64,000 bases of DNA from Cryobacterium sp. SO1 (GTDB lineage: Bacteria > Actinomycetota > Actinomycetes > Actinomycetales > Microbacteriaceae): NCBI RefSeq assembly GCF_004210215.2, contig NZ_CP067394.1, forward strand, positions 2,790,001-2,854,000, in the 5' to 3' direction. Both the position numbers and the translations under genes were made by a program. Of this stretch, positions 8,207-16,545 are shown piece after piece (position 1 is the stretch's first letter; the number at the start of each line of letters is the position of its first letter). The notes under the pieces are model-generated. The model searched no databases, had not been told where the DNA came from, and worked only from the letters and a program-made list of their open reading frames with translations.

Positions 8207-9481
8207 ATGACGCCTCCCGCTCGCACCGTGGAACGCCCCGACGTGGCCGTGCGCCGTGCCCGTTTCGCCGTGGCCGTGCTGTTTTTCACGAACGGCGCCC
8301 TCTTCGCCAATCTGATCCCCCGGTATCCCGCGATCAAGTCCGAGCTCGGGCTCAGCAACGCCGAGTTCGGCTTCGCCGTCGCCGCGTTCCCGCTCGGCGC
8401 CCTGCTCGCCGGACTCGCCGCCGGAATGCTCATCCGCCGGTTCCGCTCCTCCCGGGTGGCCGTGGTCTCGACGATGCTCACCGCGGTCGGCCTGATCCTG
8501 GCGGGGATCGCGCCCAGCTGGGCGGCCCTGGCCGCCGGGATCTTCCTGGCCGGGGCGATGGACTCGATCACCGACGTCGCCCAGAACTCGCACGGCCTGC
8601 GCGTGCAGCGGCTTTACAAACGCTCCATCCTCAACTCCTTCCACGCGGTTTGGAGCATCGGCGCGGTCACCGGCGGCCTCCTCGGCGCTGCGGCCGCGCA
8701 GCTCGACATTCCGCGCGGCCAGCATCTCATCGTGTCCGCCGTCACCTTCAGCCTGTTCGCCCTGTACAGCTACCGGTTCCTGCTCGCCGGGCCGGAGCCC
8801 CTCGAACCCGAGGCCACCGCCCCGGTGCAGCACACCGCCGGCGCCCCCGCCCGCTCAGTCGGCCGGTGGGCCAAGTGGCTGGTGCTCGGGGCGCTTGTGG
8901 TGATCGCCGCCTCCGGCGCCGTCGTCGAAGACGCCGGCGCGTCCTGGTCGGCCATCTACCTCTCCGACGCGCTCGGCGCATCCGCTCTCGTGGCCGGCCT
9001 CGGCTTCATCGCCCTGCAGGGCATGCAGTTCATCGGCCGGCTGCTCGGCGACGGCCTCGTCGACAGGTTCGGCCAGCGCGCCGTCGCCCGCACCGGCGGG
9101 GCGATCGTGTTCCTGGGCATGGGCACCGCGCTGGTCTTCCCGTCCATTCCGGGCACCGTCGTGGGGTTCGGCCTGGCCGGCTTCGGCGTCGCCACCCTGA
9201 TCCCCGCCGCGATGCACGCCGCCGACGAGCTGCCCGGCTTCCGGGCCGGCACCGGGCTCACCATCGTCGCCTGGCTGCTGCGGCTGGGTTTCCTGTTCTC
9301 GCCGCCCGTCATCGGCGCCATCGCCGACCTCTCCCAGCTGCGCTATGGGCTGCTGATCGTGCCGGTGGCCGGCCTGCTCGTGGTGTTCTTCGCCCCGGTG
9401 CTGGCCACCCGGGTGCACCGCAGGGCCGCGGATGACGTACCAGCGGACGAACCGGACCTCAGCCCCACACCGACCCCGTAA
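8207..9481 (+). CDS. MFS transporter
   Basis: 424-residue major facilitator with about 12 hydrophobic helices. It begins VRRARFAVAVLFFTNGALFANLIPRYPAIKSELGLSNAEFGFAVAAFPLGALLAG, the pattern of the fucose-permease/YbjJ-like branch, and has the cytoplasmic loop RRFRSSRVAVV after helix 2. The C-terminal tail is acidic and Pro-rich. Substrate cannot be inferred. ATG at 8207 is preferred over the upstream open frame because the family N-terminus begins just after it. Shine-Dalgarno is weak. Confidence 0.85.
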   Translation: MTPPARTVERPDVAVRRARFAVAVLFFTNGALFANLIPRYPAIKSELGLSNAEFGFAVAAFPLGALLAGLAAGMLIRRFRSSRVAVVSTMLTAVGLILAGIAPSWAALAAGIFLAGAMDSITDVAQNSHGLRVQRLYKRSILNSFHAVWSIGAVTGGLLGAAAAQLDIPRGQHLIVSAVTFSLFALYSYRFLLAGPEPLEPEATAPVQHTAGAPARSVGRWAKWLVLGALVVIAASGAVVEDAGASWSAIYLSDALGASALVAGLGFIALQGMQFIGRLLGDGLVDRFGQRAVARTGGAIVFLGMGTALVFPSIPGTVVGFGLAGFGVATLIPAAMHAADELPGFRAGTGLTIVAWLLRLGFLFSPPVIGAIADLSQLRYGLLIVPVAGLLVVFFAPVLATRVHRRAADDVPADEPDLSPTPTP

Positions 9482-9486
9482 CCGCG

Positions 9487-9738
9487 CTACCGCGTCTCGC
9501 CGTCGGGTTGGATCTCCGCGCGCACCGGCACGGCGGGCCGCAGCATCAGGCCGAGGAACATCGCCAGCCCCAGCACACCGGATAGCAGCCCGCTGCCGCC
9601 CAGATACATCTCGGCCGGGGTGGCGAATGCGGTCAGGGCGTCCATGCGCAGGCCGACGGCAATCAGGTACCCGGTGGAACCGACACACAGCCCGACACTG
9701 ACCACCAGACCGAGAACAACGATGCTCGGGCTCTTCAT
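9487..9738 (-). CDS. Small two-helix membrane protein
   Basis: 83-residue protein with two or three hydrophobic segments (IVVLGLVVSVGLCVGSTGYL at about 5-24, and GGSGLLSGVLGLAMFLGLML). The ATG at 9738 is chosen over one 39 nt upstream because GAAGGAG lies 7 nt before it. No family recognised. It converges with the MFS gene, with only 5 bp between stops. Confidence 0.65.
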   Translation of the reverse strand: MKSPSIVVLGLVVSVGLCVGSTGYLIAVGLRMDALTAFATPAEMYLGGSGLLSGVLGLAMFLGLMLRPAVPVRAEIQPDGETR

Positions 9739-9882
9739 CGGGTGCTCCTTCGGGGAATCGTTGGCTGATTCAAGCACAGATCTGCTCTGGTCAGGGGATT
9801 ATTCTGGGCGGGTGCCCGGGCGGGCCGGTGCGGACCCCGGTGCCCAGCATCCGCTCAGCCACGTCGCGCCTAAACTCGACGA

Positions 9883-10167
9883 ATGACCTCTCCCGCCGCA
9901 TCCGCCCTACCCGCCGTGCCCACCGCAATCACGATGTTCGGCGCCGAGTGGTGCCGCGATTGCCGCCGGTCGAAGAAGTTGCTCGACGGCCTCGGTGTGG
10001 CGTACGACTATGTGGACCTGGAAACCGTGGCCGACGGTGCCGACCGGGCCAAGGCCATCAGCGGCCGCACCCAGATCCCCGTGATCGTGTTCGCCGACGA
10101 CACCCATATGGTGGAGCCCAGCGACGCCGAGGTGCGCGCCAAGCTCATCGAGCTCGGCACCGTCTAG
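9883..10167 (+). CDS. Glutaredoxin-like protein (mycoredoxin type)
   Basis: 94-residue thioredoxin-fold redox protein. The active site is C24-R-D-C27 in MFGAEWCRDCRRSKKLL, followed by the cis-proline strand RTQIPVIVF and a VEPSDAEVRAKL C-terminal helix. In actinobacteria such proteins usually use mycothiol, as mycoredoxin-1 does; that is inferred from the family. Its stop codon shares CTAG (10164-10167) with the stop of the convergent acyltransferase gene. Confidence 0.88.
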   Translation: MTSPAASALPAVPTAITMFGAEWCRDCRRSKKLLDGLGVAYDYVDLETVADGADRAKAISGRTQIPVIVFADDTHMVEPSDAEVRAKLIELGTV

Positions 10168-11675
10168 CCGGCCCCGGCCCGGAGCACGCCCCGCCCGAAG
10201 GCCATGAACTCCGCCGCGAGCGCCGACGGCACGACGTCGAGATCGGGGCAGGCATCCGGGTCGGCCACCACGGTGATGGCCAGCGTGCCCGCGTAGGACA
10301 GCGCCGCGAAGGCGATTGTCACGTTGCCGGTGCACGGGCTCAGCGGCAGTATCGCCGTGATCGGAGCGCCGAAGATCGTCAGCGGCACCGCCGGCCCGCG
10401 CAGATTGCTCGTGAACGTGTGGATCAGCCGTTGCCGTTCGATGAACCGCTGGTAGAGCCCCACCCGCGCCAACAGCCTGAACAGCGGGCCGATCAGGGCC
10501 GTGGATGCGCCGCGCGCGCTCTGCTTGGCCGTGCGGGTCAGCGCCGCCACCTGGCCGAGCCTGGACCGGGCGTCGCCGGCCGCGGGGATCCGCAGCGGGA
10601 TGACGCCGCTCTGGTTGCCGAGTTGCCCGGCGGTGGTCTGCTGTCGTGCGGAGAACGGCACGGACACGACGACCTCGTCGAGCCGCTCGCCGCGGACCTC
10701 GAGCAACCGGCGCAGCGCCCCAGCGATGGCCACCAGCAGCAGGTCGTTCACGGTGGCCCGCTCGGCACGGGCCACGGCCAGGGCCTCAGCCAGGTCCACC
10801 CGGATGCTCACGAACCGGCGCCGCGGCCCCGTCGGCAGGTTGAGCGTGCTGCGGGGCAGCCGGCCAGAGCGGGCACTGCCGGAGCGGGCACTGCCGGCGG
10901 GGGCACTGCCGGCGCGGGCACTGCCGGCGCGGGCACTGCCGGCGCGGGCACTGCCGGAGCGGGCACTGCCGGCGGGGGCGGTGCGGGAGCTGGGCGCGGT
11001 GCGGGAGCTGGGGGCGGTGCCGGCAGGGCCGGTCGGAGGGTGGCCCACCCCGCGCAGCTGTCGCGCCGCGGCGACGAGCCGCAGCACCCCGCGGGGCAGC
11101 TTAGCCACGGCGCGCAGCCGCAGCCGAGCCATGTCGGCGGCGATTCGGCCATTCGTCGGCCGCGGCCGGGGAAAGGGGCCGGGTTCGGCCGGTGCCGCGC
11201 CGTCGGCGAGAGCGCCCAAGACGGCCAGTCCCCCGATCCCGTCGGCGAGCACGTGGTGGAAGACGATGATCAGGGCCGCCTGGGCGCCGCCGGGCGCGGT
11301 GACCAGGATGGCCGCCCAGAGCGGCCGGTCGCGCGGCAGCGGAGTGCCCAGCCGGTCGGCGGCCAGCCTGAGCACGGCCTCCTCGCCGGCGAGAACGGGC
11401 TCGACCACCCTCACGTGCCGGTTGATGTCGAAGCCGGCGTCGTCCTGCCAGATCGGCCGGCCGCATCCGAGTGGCACCGACAGCAGTCGTTGCCGCAGCC
11501 GGGGCACCAGGGCGACCCGTTGGCCGAGCTGCTCGATCACGGTCTGCGGGTCGAGGCCGTTCGTCGTGTCGAGCCACAGCACCGCTCCGACCTGCATCGG
11601 GGTGGAGCCGTGTTCGGCGACCAGCGACATGAGATCGTCGGCGCTCACCCGGTCGATCGGAGGTGGCCTGCGCAT
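10164..11675 (-). CDS. WS/DGAT wax ester synthase / diacylglycerol O-acyltransferase
   Basis: 503-residue acyl-CoA-dependent acyltransferase making triacylglycerols or wax esters at the membrane. The catalytic HHxxxDG motif is HHVLADG at residues 140-146. The N-terminus (RVSADDLMSLVAEHG) and the C-terminal NLRGPAVPLTIFGAPITAILPLSPCTGNVTIAFAALSYAG segment are typical of the family. Oddity: between the two domains lies a run of Gly-Ser-Ala-Arg pentapeptides encoded by 15-bp tandem repeats. ATG at 11675 fits the family start; no strong Shine-Dalgarno was seen. Confidence 0.9.
   Translation of the reverse strand: MRRPPPIDRVSADDLMSLVAEHGSTPMQVGAVLWLDTTNGLDPQTVIEQLGQRVALVPRLRQRLLSVPLGCGRPIWQDDAGFDINRHVRVVEPVLAGEEAVLRLAADRLGTPLPRDRPLWAAILVTAPGGAQAALIIVFHHVLADGIGGLAVLGALADGAAPAEPGPFPRPRPTNGRIAADMARLRLRAVAKLPRGVLRLVAAARQLRGVGHPPTGPAGTAPSSRTAPSSRTAPAGSARSGSARAGSARAGSARAGSAPAGSARSGSARSGRLPRSTLNLPTGPRRRFVSIRVDLAEALAVARAERATVNDLLLVAIAGALRRLLEVRGERLDEVVVSVPFSARQQTTAGQLGNQSGVIPLRIPAAGDARSRLGQVAALTRTAKQSARGASTALIGPLFRLLARVGLYQRFIERQRLIHTFTSNLRGPAVPLTIFGAPITAILPLSPCTGNVTIAFAALSYAGTLAITVVADPDACPDLDVVPSALAAEFMAFGRGVLRAGAG
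10871..10977. repeat. Seven 15-bp in-frame repeats inside the acyltransferase gene
   Basis: GCACTGCC recurs at 10873, 10888, 10903, 10918, 10933, 10948 and 10963, exactly every 15 nt. On the minus strand this encodes repeated G-S-A-R-A/S/G pentapeptides in the interdomain linker. Being a multiple of 3, copy-number change would keep the frame. Confidence 0.9.
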
Positions 11676-11724
11676 GCCTCGACGGTATACCCGCGCGCGG
11701 GTCACCGCCGGCGCCGGATGCGGA

Positions 11725-12189
11725 TCACTGCGGAACTCCGAGCATCCAGGCCAGGGTCTGCAGCGCCGTGGCCTCGTGCCGGGTGAGCTGCCTGCCCCCG
11801 GCTCCCGGCGGAGCGCTCTCGACGGCCCGGCGCACAACATGCTCGGCCACCCTGAACAACCAGGCCCGGAACGCCGAGTCCAGGCCGGGGGCTTGCGCCT
11901 GGACCAGGGCCAGCGCCCGCGCCAACTCCCCCAGTACCCGGGCCTGCTCGTCGGCGGCGCCGTCGATCACCCCCAGGTCGCGAGTGAGCACCTTCGCCTC
12001 CAGATCGGCCTCGATCTCCTTCACGATGGGCAGCCCGTCCGGCTGATGTGCCTCCATCACCACCGCCTTCTCCACGGCCAGCATCTCCGTCAGAACACCC
12101 ATCGGCCCCTGCGGCGACGCCCCCACCAGAAACAGCGCGGCCCCCACGGCCTGCCATTCCTCGGCAGTGAAAGCCTCCCTGACGGCCAT
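11725..12189 (-). CDS. Hypothetical alpha-helical protein
   Basis: 154-residue protein, predicted helical and soluble, of no family I recognise. It opens MAVREAFTAEEWQAVGAALFLVGASPQGPMG and has long amphipathic stretches (EQARVLGELARALALVQAQAP) and a TRHEATALQTLAWMLGV C-terminus. ATG at 12189 has GAGGAG at 6 nt. It lies 49 bp upstream of the acyltransferase on the same strand, so an operon is possible. Confidence 0.7.
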   Translation of the reverse strand: MAVREAFTAEEWQAVGAALFLVGASPQGPMGVLTEMLAVEKAVVMEAHQPDGLPIVKEIEADLEAKVLTRDLGVIDGAADEQARVLGELARALALVQAQAPGLDSAFRAWLFRVAEHVVRRAVESAPPGAGGRQLTRHEATALQTLAWMLGVPQ

Positions 12190-12407
12190 CTCAGCTCCTC
12201 CTCGAGCGCCGGCGCCTCCCGATCCACGCTACGCCAGCGAATCCTGGGCCCGCTAGACCTGCCGGCGCCGGACCCGCCGCGCATCCGCCGGTTGCACGGC
12301 GCCCACGCCGGGGGTACCGTAGGCGCCACATCGCACCCGGCCGCGGGTCACTTGTCGAACCGACCGCACCACTTCATGCACCGGTAGTCTTCACCCCGGG
12401 GGTACAG

Positions 12408-12704
12408 ATGGACACGACAGAGCACAACGCGCCAGAGCAGCACTCGACGGTTCCGCACGTGGAAGCGCCGAACAACGCCGTGCCGCACACCGCAGCCGAC
12501 GACGGCCTGAGAATCTTCGACGACGTGCACGAGGTGCGCGGTGAGCCCGTAGCGTTCGTCGGGTTGCAGCTGCTGGCCGTGATGCTCAGCTATTCTTTCG
12601 CGCTGGGCATGCTCGTGGTGGTCCTGGTCCCCGTGGCGCTGGCCCTCACGCTGCTCTGGCCGTACCTGCTGCAGATCCTGTTCCCGGCAGCATCCGGCTG
12701 GTAG
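12408..12704 (+). CDS. Small membrane protein of unknown function
   Basis: 98 residues: a hydrophilic His-rich N-terminus (about 1-45) and one or two C-terminal transmembrane helices (VGLQLLAVMLSYSFALGML and VVLVPVALALTLLWPYLLQI). GGGGG about 6 nt upstream of the ATG serves as a weak Shine-Dalgarno. No family recognised. Confidence 0.6.
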   Translation: MDTTEHNAPEQHSTVPHVEAPNNAVPHTAADDGLRIFDDVHEVRGEPVAFVGLQLLAVMLSYSFALGMLVVVLVPVALALTLLWPYLLQILFPAASGW

Positions 12705-12797
12705 CCCCGGCTGCTGACTCCACCAGCGCCTACGTGACCAGCGCCGCCCGGTACCGCTCGTACCGCGACCTGCCCACGGGCCGGATCTCGGCGTCAG

Positions 12798-12855
12798 GCG
12801 GGGCAGGCGCCGCTCTGCCCCTGGCGCGCCACCCGCCTAACGGCGCCTTACCCGC
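12798..12855. repeat. 58-bp palindrome, copy 2
   Basis: Arms of 29 nt meet at 12826/12827 (CTGGCG|CGCCAC). It lies between convergent genes. The inner part of the left arm has diverged (CTGCCCCTGG instead of TGCGGGTGG). Confidence 0.85.
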
Positions 12856-12900
12856 GCAGCGACTTCCCGCTCGCTGAACGACCCCATCGCCGCCACCCGG

Positions 12901-14172
12901 TCAGACCCGCCCGGCCGGCGCCTTCGAGCCCGTGGGCACGGTCGCCGCGGCCAGGGACAGCTCCAACGCGTGCACCTCGGTGTAGTCCAGCGCCGTGCGC
13001 ACGGCACCGATGGAGACGATCTCGCTGCCCAGGGCGGAGGCGAAAACCCGCGGCGGCATCAGCGTGTGCACCGGCAGGTGCTGCTCGATGGTGGGGATCA
13101 GGACCCGACTGGCCTTGGCAATCGCGCCGGCGAGCACCACGATTTCGGGGTTCACCAGGGTGGACAGGGTGGCGATGACCCGCGCGAACCGCTCGCCGAG
13201 CCGGTCCAGGATGGCCAGCGCCGCCGCATCCCCCGCCTTCGCCGCCTCGAAGACCATCTCGGCGGTCACCGCCGACGGCAGCCCTCCGCTGAGCCGGACC
13301 AGGATGCCTCGGTCAGCCTCCGCGGCGGCCATCCTCCGCTGCACCTCCGCGGCGCCCCACTCGACGGCGAGCATGGCGATACCCTCGGCGCCGCCGACCC
13401 CCTCGGTCGACGCGAGGTAGGCCATCTCCCCGGCGGCGCCCTGGCTGCCGTGCAGCACCCGGCCGCCCACCACGAGCCCGGAACCCAGTCGTTCCCCGGC
13501 CAGGATCACCGCGAAGTCTTCCGAGCCGGTGCAGTGGCCGCGCCAGCGCTCGGCGAGGGCGGCGAGGTTCGCGTCGTTGTCCACCACAACGGGCCAGCCG
13601 TAGCGTTCACCGAAGGCGTGGCCGATGTCCACGTTCATGATCGTCCAGAATGGGTTCCCCGGCACCGTGCGCCCCAGCGCGTCGATGGGCGCGGCCACGC
13701 CCACCCCCACCGCCAGCACGGCGCCGGGAGCTGTTGCTGCTGCGGCGAGGGCCAGCCGCGCACACCGGTCGATGGTGCCGATGCGGGTGGGCGCCGAGGT
13801 GTCGGACTCGTCGAAGCGTTCAACGTGCTGGGCCAGGGTGTTCCCACGCATGTCGGTGACCAGCACCGTGACCCGGTGGTAGCCCATGTCGATGCCCAAC
13901 ACCACCCCGCCGCGGGCGTTGAACTCGTACACCCGGGCCGGACGGCCCTTCGGCACCGGGCCGGCGTCGGGGCCGGGGCCGGGCACCACCACGATCACCC
14001 AGCCCAGGTCGATCAGGTCGTCGCACACCCCGTGGACTGTGGCGCGGGTGAGCCCGGTGGCGTTCATCAGGTCGGTGCCGGTCATCGCCCCGTTCCGCCG
14101 CAGCCGGTCGAGGAGGGCAAGACGGTTGGCCCGGCGCAGCACCTGCGGTGACGACGAGACGTCAGGACTCAT
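12901..14172 (-). CDS. ROK family transcriptional regulator
   Basis: 423-residue sugar-responsive regulator. An N-terminal winged helix (LLDRLRRNGAMTGTDLMNATGLTRATVHGVCDDLIDLGWV) precedes a ROK sugar-kinase-like domain with the phosphate motif VVLGIDMGYHRVTVLVTD and the ROK signature around GSGLVVGGRVLHGSQGAAGEMAYL. The usual CxCGxxGC zinc cluster is absent, as in some repressor-type members. ATG at 14172 is preferred (GAAAGG 7 nt upstream) over one 15 nt earlier. It is divergent from the alpha-glucoside operon and presumably controls it. Confidence 0.9.
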   Translation of the reverse strand: MSPDVSSSPQVLRRANRLALLDRLRRNGAMTGTDLMNATGLTRATVHGVCDDLIDLGWVIVVVPGPGPDAGPVPKGRPARVYEFNARGGVVLGIDMGYHRVTVLVTDMRGNTLAQHVERFDESDTSAPTRIGTIDRCARLALAAAATAPGAVLAVGVGVAAPIDALGRTVPGNPFWTIMNVDIGHAFGERYGWPVVVDNDANLAALAERWRGHCTGSEDFAVILAGERLGSGLVVGGRVLHGSQGAAGEMAYLASTEGVGGAEGIAMLAVEWGAAEVQRRMAAAEADRGILVRLSGGLPSAVTAEMVFEAAKAGDAAALAILDRLGERFARVIATLSTLVNPEIVVLAGAIAKASRVLIPTIEQHLPVHTLMPPRVFASALGSEIVSIGAVRTALDYTEVHALELSLAAATVPTGSKAPAGRV

Positions 14173-14175
14173 CGC

Positions 14176-14205
14176 TTGACCTTTCATCGGGCATGTAGGG
14201 ATAAT
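14176..14205 (+). promoter_or_regulatory. Predicted promoter of the ROK-linked sugar operon
   Basis: TTGACC (14176-14181), an 18-bp spacer and GATAAT (14200-14205) form a good sigma-70-like promoter for the plus-strand operon. The -35 box begins 4 bp upstream of the regulator's own start codon, so the two divergent transcription units share very little space. Confidence 0.6.
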
Positions 14206-14211
14206 ACATCA

Positions 14212-14236
14212 GGCATTAAATATTTGATCTATATAA
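14212..14236. promoter_or_regulatory. AT-rich candidate operator for the ROK regulator
   Basis: ATTAAATATTTGATCTATATA lies just downstream of the predicted -10 box in an otherwise very GC-rich window. It contains the self-complementary core AAATATTT (14218-14225). Binding by the adjacent ROK protein is inferred from position and composition only. Confidence 0.4.
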
Positions 14237-14254
14237 ATGAGCAAAGGAGCTCGA

Positions 14255-15583
14255 ATGCTGCCTGACCCCTCGCCAACCACACCTCACAGCCCCGCGGCAG
14301 AGCCTCGGCGCCGACGCACCGTGCGCCGCCGCCGCACGGCCGCCGTGCTGGCCGTGACGCTGGTTTCCGGCCTGGCGCTGAGCGGATGCGCCACCGCCGG
14401 CTCCGACGTCGTGACGATCCAGTTCATGCAGAACAAGCCCGAGGCCGTGGAATACTTCGCCGACCTGGTGCAGCGATTCGAGGAGGAGAATCCCGACATC
14501 CGGGTCGTCCAGGGCAACAGCGAGGCCGCGCTGGTGCCCGGCCTGATCCGCGGCACCCCGCCGGACGTCACCACCCGCGGTTGGGCCTACGCCTCGGCCG
14601 ACTTCGCCGCCAAGGGCATCTACGCCGACCTGTCCGACCTGGAGGCGGCCGACCGGGTCGACCCGGCCGCGCAAGAGCTGGTCAACTCCTGGGGACAGTA
14701 CAACGGCACCGAGGTCAGCGCCCTGCCGTTCTCCCTCGCCGGCGCCGGGGTGATCTACAACGAGGCCCTCTTCGACCAGTTCGGGGTGGAGGTCCCGACC
14801 ACCTGGGGCGAATTCGTCGCCGCCTGCGAGGTCTTCGCGGCAAACGGCGTCACCCCGGTCTACGGCACCTACAAGGACAGCTGGACGCTGGCGCAGGGCC
14901 TGTTCGACTACACCACCGGCGGGCTGGTAGACGTGGCCGCGTTCTACGCGCCGCCCGAAGACGGCGCCGACCCGGTCACACGGTCCTATACGAAGACCTT
15001 CGCGCCCGCCGTGGAGAAGATGAAAACCATCCTCTCCTACACCCAGAAGGGCGCCGCCACCCGGTCGTACCCCGACGGCAACGCCGCCTTCGCCCACGGT
15101 GAGGCTGCCATGTACTTCCAGGGTCCGTGGGCGCTGTCCGAGATCAACGGCATCAACCCCGACCTGCAGATCGGCACCTTCGCCCTGCCGATGACGAACG
15201 ATCCGGCCGATACCAAGGCCCGCGTCAACGTGGACTCGGCCCTGTCGATCCTGCGCACCACGGAGCATCCGGCCGAGGCCCGCAGGTTCGTCGAGTTCCT
15301 GATGCAGCCCGAGGTGGTCGAGGCCTTCAACACCGACCATGCGGCGTTCTCGCCGTTGACGGATGCGCCGCCGCAGGCGAACCCGCAGATCGCCGGTCTC
15401 GACCCGCTGTTCAAGGCCGGTCGCTACTACCAGGGCGCGTTCACCTACATGCCCCCGGCCGTTCCCGCCCAGAACTACATCCAGTATTTCGCCGGAACCG
15501 GCAACGGAGCGGGGTTGCTGCGGAACCTCGACGAAGACACCCAGCGCGTGGCCGACCGGCTCGCGCCCAGCACCGACAACTGA
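14255..15583 (+). CDS. Sugar ABC transporter substrate-binding lipoprotein
   Basis: 442-residue extracellular solute-binding protein (family 1, MalE-like). A twin-basic signal region is followed by the lipobox ALSGC, so the mature protein is lipid-anchored. The body shows ADLVQRFEEENPDIRVVQG, GTPPDVTTRGW and PFSLAGAGVIYNEALFDQFGVE, characteristic of oligosaccharide binders. ATG at 14255 is chosen (AAAGGAG at 5 nt) over one 18 nt upstream. It is the first gene of the operon with two permeases and an alpha-glucosidase, so an alpha-glucoside substrate is inferred. Confidence 0.93.
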   Translation: MLPDPSPTTPHSPAAEPRRRRTVRRRRTAAVLAVTLVSGLALSGCATAGSDVVTIQFMQNKPEAVEYFADLVQRFEEENPDIRVVQGNSEAALVPGLIRGTPPDVTTRGWAYASADFAAKGIYADLSDLEAADRVDPAAQELVNSWGQYNGTEVSALPFSLAGAGVIYNEALFDQFGVEVPTTWGEFVAACEVFAANGVTPVYGTYKDSWTLAQGLFDYTTGGLVDVAAFYAPPEDGADPVTRSYTKTFAPAVEKMKTILSYTQKGAATRSYPDGNAAFAHGEAAMYFQGPWALSEINGINPDLQIGTFALPMTNDPADTKARVNVDSALSILRTTEHPAEARRFVEFLMQPEVVEAFNTDHAAFSPLTDAPPQANPQIAGLDPLFKAGRYYQGAFTYMPPAVPAQNYIQYFAGTGNGAGLLRNLDEDTQRVADRLAPSTDN

Positions 15584-15609
15584 CCAGCCCTGAGACGAAG
15601 GAGTCTTCT

Positions 15610-16545
15610 GTGACGCTACCCACTCTGCTCGAGGCCCCGCCGCGGGACGCCGGTCCCGCGCCGGCAGCCGCCCCGCCCCGGCGGCACGGCCGCCTCGACC
15701 GCGCCTACCTGGTCATGATCGTGCCGGTGCTGGCACTGTTCACCCTGTTCATCGTGTTCCCCGCCCTCACCGGGGTGCTGTTCAGCTTCACGAACTACGC
15801 CGGCTACGGCGACTGGAAGTTCATCGGCGCCCTGAACTACGTGAACATGTTCAAGGACCCCACCATCCTGCAGGCCTACCTGTTCACCTTCTTCTTCGCC
15901 CTGGTGTCCACCCTGGTGGTGAACGTGCTCTCCCTGGCGCTGGCGCTGGCGCTGAACGCGAAGATCAAGTGGCGCACCGGAATGCGCACCCTGTTCTTCA
16001 TCCCCATGGTGCTCTCCGGCCTGGTCGTGGCCTACGTGTTCACCTACCTGTTCTCCAACACCATCCCGGCCCTGGCCGACAGCCTCGGCGTCACCCCGCT
16101 GGCCTCGAGCATCCTCTCGGACGAGAGGTTCGCCTGGATCGCCGTCGTCTTCGTCACCGTCTGGCAGGCGGCTCCCGGGGTCACGATCATCTACCTGGCC
16201 GGCCTGCAGGCCATCCCCGGCGAGGTGCACGAGGCCGCCGAGCTGGACGGCGCCGGCGGTTTCCGCAAGTTCGCCAGCATCACACTGCCGCTGATCCTGG
16301 GCTACTTGGTGATCAATGTCATCCTGGGCTTCAAGGGCTACCTGGGCGCCTACGAGATCATCGTGGCCCTCACCGGCGGCGGGCCGGGCACGGCCACCCA
16401 GTCGGTGGCGATGAAGATCTTCTCGGGCTTCTCCGGCGGCGACTACGCCTACCAGATGGCCAACGCCGTGGTGTTCTTCATCATCACGGTGGCCATCTCC
16501 CTGTTCCAACTCCGCATCATCCAGCGCCGGGGAGTGTCCCTCTGA
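15610..16545 (+). CDS. Sugar ABC transporter permease (MalF-like)
   Basis: 311-residue inner-membrane permease with about six helices. The coupling-loop EAA motif is EVHEAAELDGAGGFRKFASITLP, which contacts the ATPase. GTG at 15610 has AAGGAG 6 nt upstream and lies 26 bp after the lipoprotein gene; the frame runs open into the previous gene but that part is not protein-like. It pairs with the next permease, sharing the TGATG junction. Confidence 0.93.
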   Translation: MTLPTLLEAPPRDAGPAPAAAPPRRHGRLDRAYLVMIVPVLALFTLFIVFPALTGVLFSFTNYAGYGDWKFIGALNYVNMFKDPTILQAYLFTFFFALVSTLVVNVLSLALALALNAKIKWRTGMRTLFFIPMVLSGLVVAYVFTYLFSNTIPALADSLGVTPLASSILSDERFAWIAVVFVTVWQAAPGVTIIYLAGLQAIPGEVHEAAELDGAGGFRKFASITLPLILGYLVINVILGFKGYLGAYEIIVALTGGGPGTATQSVAMKIFSGFSGGDYAYQMANAVVFFIITVAISLFQLRIIQRRGVSL

